This document shows positions 1 to 9,900 of a stretch of 64,000 nucleotides of DNA, piece after piece; the first letter of the stretch is position 1; each line of letters starts with the position of its first letter. The stretch is from Thalassococcus sp. S3 (lineage in GTDB: Bacteria > Pseudomonadota > Alphaproteobacteria > Rhodobacterales > Rhodobacteraceae): positions 1,612,001-1,676,000 of the forward strand of contig NZ_CP022303.1 in the NCBI RefSeq assembly GCF_004216475.1. The letters are read 5' to 3'. The translations under genes and the position numbers were made by a program. Below the pieces are notes generated by a model. That model searched no databases, had not been told where the DNA came from, and was given only the letters and a program-made list of their open reading frames with translations.

Positions 1-1293
1 GATGCGCAGGGCCGGTGGTGTCGTACCCTCTGCGGGGGCCGTCTCGAAATCCGCGCCTGCCATGGCGGCGGCCTCGGCCGAGACAAGCAGGGTGCCGTCC
101 TGGGCCTGATGTTCCAGATCTGCCGCGGTGAGGATCGGCTGGCCGGTCAGGTTGGGCGGGCCGTCCGGGTGATGAGGATCGGTGCGGATCAGCACCTCGC
201 TATAAGCCACGCCGCATCTGAGCGTAAATGCCGGATCCGCGCCATCCCGGTTGTCTTGTGCCGCGGATCTGAGCAGGTCCAGACAGGCGCGGACGGCGCG
301 GGCGGGATCGTGTTCGTCAGCCCGGGGATATCCGAAGGCGGCCACGATCCGGTCGGTATATCTCTGGATGATGCGCCCGGCATGAGCCTTTGTGGCCAAC
401 TCAACCATAGCGTGAAACTGGTCGGAGCCATCGGCAAGCGTTTCAGGGTCGCCACCGGTGTCGAATGCCTTTGCATTGGTCCAGCCAAAGCATGCAATTG
501 CGAGGTTGCGTTTTTCAGTGGCCGCACTTGCGATTTCCGTAGAGGCGGTACCCTTTTTGCGTGGCCCCGGTGTCTGCGCGCGGATGCGCTCGGCCAGGGA
601 TTTCGTCTCGTCCGAAGGTTCGACGTCCAGTTCGCGCCGCAGCGCGTCCTGACAGCGACTGTACTGCCTCAGCGCTTCGGACCGGTTGCCGGCATCCATC
701 GCGACCTGCATCAAGGCCTGATGCGCGTCCTCGATCGTGGGGTCGATCTCAAGCACGACCTTGGCCGTTTTCGAAATCTCCCCTGCGGTACCTTGCGCAA
801 GTTCGTCGCGCAAAACACGTCGCGCGCAGGACAATGCGGCGTCCCGATGCCGCTCCCGTTCCATCCTAAGCCAGCTTTCGAACGGATCGGACTGGATGGT
901 CAGGCCCTTGAAAAAAGGCCCATTATATAGGATAATCGCTGTTTTCGGATCGGTCTGCGCAGAGTGCCAGAAGAGATGCGTGTCGATCTGAACATCACCG
1001 CGCTCTAGGTGAAGCAGGCCACCCTTGGACCGCACGGCAAGCCCCTCATGCCCGGTCAGTCCGCGACGCAGAACGGACAATTCCTGACGCAGACTGGCGC
1101 GTGCCTGAGCCTCGCCGCTCTGCGCCCAGAGAAGCGTCGCAACCTCTTCGCGCGCCTTTCCGGTGTCGGGATATTGCGACAGATAGCCGAGCAGGGCCCA
1201 CGACTTTCGGGTGGGCAGGTTGATCTGCATCCCGTCACTGGTCGACAGGGTGTAGCCCCCGAGCAGATCGAGACGCAGGCGTTTTTCGGACAT
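1..1293 (-). CDS. SARP/BTAD-type transcriptional regulator with cyclase-like domain (partial, runs off left edge)
   Basis: The minus frame is open for 431 codons from an ATG at 1293 to base 1 with no stop, so the gene is truncated by the window. Residues 1-100 look like an OmpR-type winged helix and about 100-250 like a bacterial transcriptional activation (BTAD) helical repeat domain (segment YSRCQDALRRELDVEPSDET). After a linker, residues about 285-400 resemble a class III nucleotide cyclase domain (IIQRYTDRIVAAFGYPRADE, then HDPARAVRACLDLL). This is the layout of large AfsR/SARP-like signalling regulators, which normally continue into ATPase and TPR parts. The gene is divergent from the transglutaminase gene with about 200 bases between them, so it may control the neighbouring island. 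Cyclase activity is not implied, because I did not find a full set of metal-binding aspartates. Confidence 0.8.
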   Translation of the reverse strand, partial: MSEKRLRLDLLGGYTLSTSDGMQINLPTRKSWALLGYLSQYPDTGKAREEVATLLWAQSGEAQARASLRQELSVLRRGLTGHEGLAVRSKGGLLHLERGDVQIDTHLFWHSAQTDPKTAIILYNGPFFKGLTIQSDPFESWLRMERERHRDAALSCARRVLRDELAQGTAGEISKTAKVVLEIDPTIEDAHQALMQVAMDAGNRSEALRQYSRCQDALRRELDVEPSDETKSLAERIRAQTPGPRKKGTASTEIASAATEKRNLAIACFGWTNAKAFDTGGDPETLADGSDQFHAMVELATKAHAGRIIQRYTDRIVAAFGYPRADEHDPARAVRACLDLLRSAAQDNRDGADPAFTLRCGVAYSEVLIRTDPHHPDGPPNLTGQPILTAADLEHQAQDGTLLVSAEAAAMAGADFETAPAEGTTPPALRI

Positions 1294-1493
1294 GTCCAGA
1301 AACCCCCGCATTTCGGACAAAAATGGTCTCTGCCGCCAGCGCGCGCCGATACAATCTATGCGAGTGTGGCGGATTTTGCAATTTTTTTATGGTCGGAAAA
1401 TATCCCGCAGCCAAGGCAGCAAATCATCAAAAAATCCGCCAGGTGCGCCTGTGTTTCGGGTCAGGGCGGAGAATGCAGAGAACAGGGGGAAAT

Positions 1494-2729
1494 ATGGCAC
1501 TTGATCGGTCTTCACATAGCGGATTGCAGGTGGGCGGTGACACATGGAAGGATGTCGACACTGCTTTGGACACGCTTGAACGGAACGGACTGGAACGATC
1601 TGCCGACACCAGGCAAGCCGGCCTTGTCCGCGAGATCGTCGAAGCGATGCAGGCCTCTTCGAAGGCGATATCATTCGATGATGTGCGGGATCTGATCGAA
1701 AACATCCGGTTCCGGCTGGCGTCGATCCACGCGATGTCGGATCTGAATATCGGCCGCTACGATTGCGACTACTTCGATCCGAATACCGGGCTTGAGCCGC
1801 GTATCGGCACAACCGATCCGTCCCGCAGATCGGAGTATTGGGCCTTTTTGCATCCACATGATGTGTGGGACGCGGAATGGGTGCAGACCTCGGTTGGTCA
1901 GCCAAGCGACGCCATCGCGCCGCGGGCCGGTGCGATCTTTCCGTTTCGCGGTGAATGCGCGGGTGCGTTTCAGCTTACGGTCTATTGGGGGCTTCTGAAC
2001 GGTCTCGGTGCGGCCCGCTTTGACGAAATGGCGTCCGTATTTGGAACGATGTATGTGGGACCCTGGCGGCTGGGCAACCGACCCAATCCGGCCACGTTGT
2101 TCATGCAGCCCGCATCGCTTGAAGATCCGCCGATCCCGGGTGACTATCTCTATTTCAAGAACAAGGACGACTATCTGAGATGGGCGCCCGACGGGTTTTG
2201 GACCGGTCTGAACAGCATGTATATGGGCAAGGACATGCTGGGCACACGCCACTATGCCGGTATGGGCGCCAGCTGGCTGAGCGAGACCAACTTGCGAATG
2301 TCTCTGGTGAACGCCTATTATCACGATTGTTACCCCCACACGATTGCCCACCCCAACGTCGAGGTCCGGTTTACCGAGCGTCGGTTGCTGACCATCCCGA
2401 AGGAGTATGAGATGCCGGACCACGCGCAGCGCAGCGGTGCCCAAGCTGGCAAGGCCCCGTCCATCCGGACCCTTGAGGAGAGCGGCTACGTATCGTTGGG
2501 GGGCGGCATTCTGGAGCATGCCACCACGACCGTGGGGGAGGTTGCGGATCTCTTCGAGGTCGATCCGGGCGACTTGCGCCAGGTGGTGAGTGCGGAGATC
2601 GGAAACGCACCCACCCGGCTGGACATCGAGGGCACGGTTGTCGTTCTCCACTACGCCGATCCGGAGGTCAGCCGTCAAGATCCCGCGGCCTCGGTCGCCG
2701 TTCATGTGCACAAGATCGACGAAGACTGA
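1494..2729 (+). CDS. Bacillus Tgl-type protein-glutamine gamma-glutamyltransferase (transglutaminase)
   Basis: A 411-residue protein whose middle resembles Bacillus spore transglutaminase Tgl. Residues 153-157 read GECAG, matching the FECAT site of Tgl that holds the catalytic Cys (here C155) and its Glu (E154), followed by a similar hydrophobic helix and FDE. Residues 217-223 (DYLYFKN) match DCLYFKN of Tgl. Tgl would form isopeptide bonds between Gln side chains and primary amines. The Tgl segment WRGENV aligns with WTGLN at 236-240, so the expected second catalytic Glu appears to be Leu. About 70 extra residues precede the core and about 110 follow it. The ATG at 1494 is chosen because AGGGGGA lies just upstream; the frame upstream of it does not look like protein. 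It is followed 63 bases later by the histidine decarboxylase gene. Confidence 0.72.
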   Translation: MALDRSSHSGLQVGGDTWKDVDTALDTLERNGLERSADTRQAGLVREIVEAMQASSKAISFDDVRDLIENIRFRLASIHAMSDLNIGRYDCDYFDPNTGLEPRIGTTDPSRRSEYWAFLHPHDVWDAEWVQTSVGQPSDAIAPRAGAIFPFRGECAGAFQLTVYWGLLNGLGAARFDEMASVFGTMYVGPWRLGNRPNPATLFMQPASLEDPPIPGDYLYFKNKDDYLRWAPDGFWTGLNSMYMGKDMLGTRHYAGMGASWLSETNLRMSLVNAYYHDCYPHTIAHPNVEVRFTERRLLTIPKEYEMPDHAQRSGAQAGKAPSIRTLEESGYVSLGGGILEHATTTVGEVADLFEVDPGDLRQVVSAEIGNAPTRLDIEGTVVVLHYADPEVSRQDPAASVAVHVHKIDED

Positions 2730-2792
2730 CCGGTAAGCCGAATGCCGGTGCCGCCAGGCATCGGCATGGGCCGAATGACAATAGGAAACGAC

Positions 2793-3659
2793 ATGAACAT
2801 CAAAGATGTGGTTAACAACGCGATCGGCCCATTCCCGGACAATTGCGCGGGCTATATGAACCCGCCTGTGCAGGGCTTTGGATATATCGCCGCGCTCAAG
2901 CTTTCGATCGGGACCGTGGTCGCGGACATGGATGAGGGCCTGGATGGCATCGTCTCCTATGACCGCGCTGAATGCGAAGACGCCTATATCGGGCAGATCA
3001 ACATGCTGACCGCATCCTCGTTTTGTGGTTTGAACGGGGCTGTCTGGGGATACGATCTGGCCCGGCACGACGATCTGGCTTCAAATCTGATCCAGCCGAA
3101 GATGACGTTGGAGCGTCATGACGGGGTCGTCGTTCCCATCATGCCGTTGGATCCGCTTCTGGATGCGGGGTACCGCCTCTTTGGCAACCGCGATCAACGT
3201 CGCTTCAATCCGTTGCCGGGCGCCATGGTGGTGTGTGCCAACAAATCCAGGACAATCAATCCGAAGGTGGAAACAACCGTGTGGTGCGCCTTGGCCATCG
3301 CCATTGCCGAGGATCGGTCGACCTCGGCGAACCTGTTCATCGAAGACGCCTCTGACACCGAAACCACCGGAGAAATGCCGCTGGAAGATCTGGAGCGCAA
3401 CATCGTCCTGTCGATCCTGCGCTGTGGTCGGGATCAGGGCGTGCGGTACCGCGAGATCTTTATCGGATCGAAACAGTTGACGATCCCCCACGGAACGGTT
3501 GGCTGCGCCCTTGCCTGTGCGCCCTATGTCACCCTGCCACCCAGCGCGATCCCGGCCGGTTATACGCCCGGCGATCTGACCGACATGACCCTCAGCGAAT
3601 GGGAAGCCCAGCTTGGCTTGTCCCCCCTGTCGCCCTATCCGGGCGCGCCCTTGCCTTAG
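2793..3659 (+). CDS. hdcA: Pyruvoyl-dependent histidine decarboxylase proenzyme
   Basis: A 288-residue protein clearly related to the Lactobacillus 30a enzyme, which converts histidine to histamine with a self-made pyruvoyl group. The segment DGIVSYDRAE (51-60) carries the equivalents of the active-site Tyr, Asp and Glu. YIGQINMLTASSFCG follows, with the Ser-Ser autocleavage pair at 75-76, so a beta chain of 75 residues and an alpha chain of 213 are expected. LFIEDA at 181-186 matches the Phe and Glu of the catalytic pocket. The ATG at 2793 is preferred over earlier in-frame ATGs because AGGAAACGAC precedes it. It follows the transglutaminase gene and ends just before a strong terminator, so the two form a small operon. 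Histamine is a known amine substrate of transglutaminases; a joint pathway is my inference. Confidence 0.9.
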   Translation: MNIKDVVNNAIGPFPDNCAGYMNPPVQGFGYIAALKLSIGTVVADMDEGLDGIVSYDRAECEDAYIGQINMLTASSFCGLNGAVWGYDLARHDDLASNLIQPKMTLERHDGVVVPIMPLDPLLDAGYRLFGNRDQRRFNPLPGAMVVCANKSRTINPKVETTVWCALAIAIAEDRSTSANLFIEDASDTETTGEMPLEDLERNIVLSILRCGRDQGVRYREIFIGSKQLTIPHGTVGCALACAPYVTLPPSAIPAGYTPGDLTDMTLSEWEAQLGLSPLSPYPGAPLP

Positions 3660-3683
3660 CGGCACACCCATTTTGTGAGGCAG

Positions 3684-3715
3684 ACGGGAGGGCTTGGGCC
3701 CTCCCGTTTGCTTTT
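3684..3715 (+). terminator. Rho-independent terminator after hdcA
   Basis: A perfect 10-bp stem (ACGGGAGGGC with GCCCTCCCGT) and TTGG loop is followed by a T-rich tail (TTGCTTTT). It separates the transglutaminase-decarboxylase pair from the giant gene downstream. Confidence 0.9.
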
Positions 3716-3927
3716 CCGGGACCCGTTCGAAAAACGTGAACGTAAGAAAAGCGCAAAAGGACCGAATTAACCCATTTTTAACGTTTTGCTTACGCGGAGC
3801 AGAGCGAGATTTTGCGCCGGGATTGCGGCGCTGCGATTGGCTGATCCCACAACGAGTTTGAGCCCCTGGCGAAAGCCTTTGAAACCGGGCGGATTGGGAG
3901 AGTTGCGATGGCGCAGCGCAGCGGCAC

Positions 3928-6900
3928 ATGAGCCAGAAGTATACCAAGACAATCGAGTTCAACGGCGTTGCCATCACATTATTCCTGGATGACAGCGACC
4001 CCAACGACATCCGGATCTGCTATACGACGCATTCGGCGGAAAGCGACAACCCGTCGGCGGACAGCTCGTGGCGTGATCCGGTGCCGCTGGGTTTCCCGCG
4101 CGAGATTACGACCGCCGGACGTGAGGTGCTGACCGTCAAGATGGCGACCGCGGCGCCGACCGCGGATGCGGATTTCTGCGTGGTGAGCGACAACGCGTTT
4201 GTCTTTGTCTTCCGCATGGCAACCGACAGCACGATCTATTGCGACAAGTTCGTCTACGACGCCACCAACGGACGTCTGGTGAATGCCACGCAGGTCCGGT
4301 ATCGCCGCAGCCGCAAGGCTGACATCCCGCTCGACCGGAAGGATACGTTTGGCCACAAGGACATGAACGATCGTCTGTTCCTTGAACCGACGGTTCAGCT
4401 TGGTTTTCTAAACAACGTCCTGCCGGGCCGCTTTACCGTCGCGATCCTGCCGACCGAGCTGACCGGCGAGACACGCTGGCAGTTCTTCATCCAGCGCAAG
4501 GATACGAACAAGCTGACCGGCTATTCCATTCTGCGGAGCCTCGACGGAGGTTTCAATCTGGATGACAGCCTGGATCCCGATACCGGTGAGGTCCTGCCCA
4601 GTGCGGAATTCAAGCTGGTCGATGCGACACAAGATCCGCTTTCGCTGAAAGCCCCGCCGGAGCTGGTCCGTTATGATCAGCAGGAGTGGCAGGAAGATGA
4701 ATACGGCGCCGTCACCCTGCAGAAACGCGAAATGCGCGCGATGCTGGCCGTGCCGGTGGGCGACAAGCAGACACCCGCGCTTCTTGATTTCGGGATCGGT
4801 CGGGACGGTTTTCTGACGCAGGTCGGCGAAACGGTCGAAGTCAGCACGGAGGCCGTGCGCCAGTCAGCGTTGAGATTTGACCCGGGCATCGCGGCCGAGG
4901 TCACTCTTCCAGAGGTAAAAACGGGAAAGCAGCTGACCGTCGAGGCCTGGATCAAGCCCGCGATGGAGAGAGAGGGCGACGTGCAGATCCTGGTCAGCGC
5001 CGATGATGCTGATGTGCCGTTCACGCTGGGCCTGTCGGATGGCGTTCCCTATTTCGTCGGGCCGGGGGATGTGGCGGCCGCCGCCGATGAGCCGGTGAGC
5101 ACGAAGGACTGGACCCATCTTTCGGCGGTCTGGAGCGGCGGTGCCGCGAAGATCGCGATCAACGGTCAGATCCACAAGGGCGGAACGGGCGACCGGGGAT
5201 CGGTCCCGGATACCGGTCTGCGCATTGGCGGAAAGACCGGGTTCATGGGCGATCTCTGCGCGCTGCGTTTGTGGAAAACGGCGCGCACACAAGGGCAGAT
5301 CCTGCGCGGCATGAACCATATGCCGAAGGCGGGTGATCCGGACTGGGATGATCTTGTCGGGTTTTGGCCGTGCAATGAACCGAACGATGCCACGCGTTTT
5401 ACCACCCTGCTGAACGAGGCCCAGAGCGGCGCTGCGGCGGATGGTGTTCTGGAAAGCGCGAAATGGGTGTCGGCCACGGCGCCGGTGACGGTAACCGGGG
5501 CGCCGGTGTCGTTTGACGAAAACGGGCTGACGCTGTCGACGACCGTTTTGACCGACATATCCGCGGCCGGGCGGATCAATCTGCACGAGGGCGGAGATTC
5601 CCGTCTGCATCTTTATTACAGCGATCTGGCGACGCAGGCGGCCATGGCCACGCAGGCCTCGCCGGTTGTGGCGCGGGCGAGCTACGGCACGCCCTGGGTG
5701 GCGGAGGATCCGTTGGGTGGCCCGGCTGAACACGGCCAACTGAGCTTTGTGGCGCGCGTCGTCGGCCCGGTCATGGGCGACCTTGATCCCGACGCGCCCT
5801 TCGTTCTGATCAAGACCACGAAAGGCGATACCTGCGAGGTCACGCTGAAAAGCTATACCGGCTACAAGGAGGTCTGGCCCCAAGTGCCACGCCGCCTGTC
5901 GGATTTCGCGAGCATTCTTAACGGACGCGCAGCACAGCTGAGCGACGACCCAGCACAGGAGGACGAAGAAGGACCCGTTTACGATTACACACAGGTAAAG
6001 ATTACTGCTGGGACGGGCCAGGATGGCCCGGCTCCGGCGGCGGGGAGCGGATCGTCTATCTTTTCCGTCCTAACCGGCCCGCTTCCCGCCAATGGTGCAC
6101 CCGCTCTGGTGCAGAGTGTGACAAAGAGCAAACCGCCCATGCGTTTGCGGGCGGGCGCCGGCATGCGCTGGCTGCCCTATCCGCCGGTGCTGGGCATCGA
6201 CATGAGCGATTTGGGTCAGTTGGTCGAGGTCGTATCGGCAAAGGATATGCCGGACTACGCCGGATCCCTTGAGATCCCGCGTGATCTGACCATCGAAGCC
6301 TGGCTTGCGCCCATCGCCTCGCCCGCTGATGACGTCCAGACCCTTTTTGCCTTCAACAAACCCGGCGCAAGCCCGGATCAATCGGTGGAATACCTGGTCG
6401 GCCTCGACAAGGACGGCGTGCCCTATGCGGGCAAGGGTCCCATCGTCAACGCGGCAGATCAGGCGATCCCGTTCGGGTCCGGATGGACCCATCTCGCGGC
6501 GTCCTTCCGCACGCAATACGGCATCCAGCTGGGAGGCGAGCGCTATCTGGACGCCGGTAACAACGAAAACACCAAGACCGCCGATGCGGTCACCCTGGAA
6601 AGCTGGATCAAGCTTGACAAGCTTGGTGGAAAACAGACCGTCATGGCCAAGACCGAGCCCAGCAACGGCACAAGCTGGGTTCTTGCCGTCGAGCCGGATG
6701 GCAAACTGGGCTTTACGGTAGAGCAGGCGACGCAAACCGGCTCTCACTCTCGCAAGATCACGTCATCGAGCGCCCTGAAGACCGGACAATGGCACCATGT
6801 CAGCGCGGTCTACGATGTTGAGTACACACGCGAAGTGGCCATCAGTTTCGACGCGGGCAATTATGTGAAATTGCCCGAGGTCGACAATCCGCCGGAAGAC

Positions 6901-9900
6901 GGCGTGACGATCATGATGTGGGTGCGGCGGGCCGAGGCCGACAACAGCGCCCAGCAAAGCCTGTTCCGGTCGGTGGATCTGCCACGGGATCTGGCGTTCA
7001 GCCTGCTTCTGACCAATGGTGTCCTGCAATTCAACGCCATCCATGGCGGGCAGCAGCATCAGATCACGGCGCGGGATCAGCTGCGCCGGGCCGACTGGAT
7101 CCATATCGCGGCGACCTATGATGCCAGCCGGGGCATTTCGCTGGTGGTGGACGGCGTCCCGGAACCGGCCACCCAAAGCCTGAGCTTTGGGGCAAGTGCG
7201 GCTGCGCGGGCGCGCTTTGGGAACGCTGCCGCGACCGCGTATAATTACACGGTCGGCGGTTTCACCACGCAAGAAACGTTTATCGGGACCATCAATGAGG
7301 TAAGCCTCTGGAACCGGGGGCTCACGCTTGACGAGGTGCGCCAGAAAATCCGCCGTCCCCTGGCCAGTACCGAGCGCGGCCTGGTCGGATACTGGAAGTT
7401 CAACGACCTTTTCGGAACCACGGTGACGGATATCGCGGGCACCGCCAATGGCGTGCTTGAGGGCGGCACCTTTATCCGCATCGACAAGGGCGCTTTTGCC
7501 CACAAGCTTTTCATCGACGGGCAGATGGAGGTGTTTGAGCGGGTCACCGACCCGATCGCGCTGTCCGAGGCGCGCGTCACGATGGGCTCGTCCTATTTCG
7601 ACAACTATCTGCAAGGCATCATCTCGCAATCGCGGCTTTGGAATGTCGGCCAGATGAACTGGCAGATCGACTATTTCATGCGCCGCGAAATCCCGTCGAA
7701 CGCGGATGGCCTGGTCTCGTCCTGGCTGTTCGACACGGGCAAGGGCGGCGTGGTTTTCGACAAGAAGAGCGACAATAACGGCCAGATCCGTGACGGACGA
7801 ACCGATCTGACCGAGGATGTGGTCAACGGCATGTGGGTCGTGGCCGATTTCATGGCCGGGTGGAGCTTCTTCATCAACGGAACGCAGGTTGGAAGTGTCG
7901 ATGCGGCATTGCCTGCCGGAGGGTATGGCAGCGCGCAGGCCAATATCGGGACATTCGCGCTGAACGGGGCTTATAGCCGCTTCTATACCGGTCAGATCTC
8001 GCAGCTGCGCGTCTGGTCCAGCCAGCGCAGCGGCCCGCAGGTGCGCGGCCCGATGCACACGCTGATGTCGCCCGGCGTGCCCAACCTTGCGGCGTTCTGG
8101 GGCTTTGACGAAGGGTCGGGCCTGCGGCTCGCGGATCTGACGGGCAATGGCAATAACGGTGAGTGGATCGGGAGCGCGGCCTCCCCTGACTGGATCCTGT
8201 CCGAAGTCCCCGTCGGCCTGGAGCCGCCACAAATCAGAAGTGCCGCGGGCGACATTGCCAAACCGCAGAACCTGAAAACGGATTACGCCCCCTCTGTCGG
8301 TCAATTCGGATCGACGCGCCGGGATGCGCGCGGCGATCTTTATGCAAGCCTGGTGCAAAGCACCTCGCTGATCGACAAGGCCAGCGGCACGCTGGTGCAA
8401 AGCGACGACTTCCAGCTTGGCGATCTGGTTCTGCAATTCGTGGGACAGGTCCAGATCGACCCGACGCTGATCGGCTATATCGAAGGCACGCCGCCGCTGC
8501 CGGCGGAAAACCTCAAGCTCTATCCGGGGGATCCGATCTCCTACATCGGTGCATCCACGCTGTTTCTGGATGAAACGAACATCAAATCCTATACCTACAC
8601 GGCTTCGCGGAGTGTCGGCACCACCGTCGATGTCAATTTCCGGTTCGGCTTTGGCGCCGATGCCGAATTCAGCGTGGGCCTCGGCGCGCAGGCCAAGACC
8701 TATGAGATGAGCGGGTCGGCCGGGCTTGCGGTGCAGGCCAATTCGCAGGTCGACACAACGGGAGAGGGTGTCGCCACCGAAGAGCTGACCGTCATCGCGC
8801 AGAAATACATGGAGACGCGCGGCGGCTGGTACGACAACCCCTATGACATCGACATGGGTGTGGGGCAGATCTTTTACCCCGACAATATCGGCTACGCGCT
8901 GGTGCGTTCGGGTACGGCGGATCTTTTTGCGATGCGTCTTGCCGGCAGCGGGGGGCTCGTCGGGTATACCGCGCAGGCCAATCCCGACATTCCCGAAGAC
9001 ATGAATATCATCATGTTCAAAATCGACGACCAATACGTCAAGAACGGGACCCTGGATGGCTGGATCGGGTTCCAGCCCGACACCGCTTATCCCAACCTGC
9101 AACCGGGTGAGAAGGCCTCCTATTTCAAGCCGCTCGAAGCCTACGCCATCAAGGCCACGATCGATCGCGAGCAAAAGCAGCGGCAGGCCTATTTCGAAAA
9201 CTTCGATGCCGAGGCCCTGGGCACCCAGGCCGATGTGCTGGAGCCCGATGCGGTCGATATCGCCGATACCGGGCAAAGCCTCGTGAACGCGCTGATCGGG
9301 GTGAAGGACAAAGCCGCGCTCAGCATCTATGAATGGCGCGAGAAGATGGCCCGCCGCAGCATGGTCAACACCTATGTGTGGACCGCCGAAGGGGGCCTTT
9401 ATTCCGAGCAGCAGCAATTCATGGCGCTGCGGGAAGAGACCAGCGGCGGGTCTTACACCATGACTGCCCAGGCGGGGATCTTCACCGAATTTGCGATATC
9501 GCCGGGGCCGCTTTTCAACCTCGATGCCATGTTCGGCACCACCATCACCACGATGGCGCAGAAGACCGATCACGACTCGGCCCTCTTCTCGCTGCAGATC
9601 GATCTGATGGGGGATCAACGGTATATCGGCCTCGTCGAGGAGGATGAATACGGCGATTTGCTTTATACGCGAAAGCCGTCTCCCGGGAAGGTGCGCGGCT
9701 ATCGGTTCATGAGCTTTTACCGCGCGCCGTCCAAGCAGAATTTCGAAGCCTTCAAGGATGGCATCGTCGACCGCGACTGGCTGATGGGGCAGGGCGACTA
9801 TGCGGGCAAGTTCGATCCCGACGCGCTTGCCCTGCGCCAGGCGTTGAACAATCCCAACGAGGTTTGGCGGGTCATGCACCGGGTCACCTATGTGAACCGG

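Noticed and set aside
109..930. Long plus-strand open frame of 273 codons
   Set aside because: It lies antisense to the SARP-type regulator, whose minus frame has recognisable domains; this one does not look like protein.
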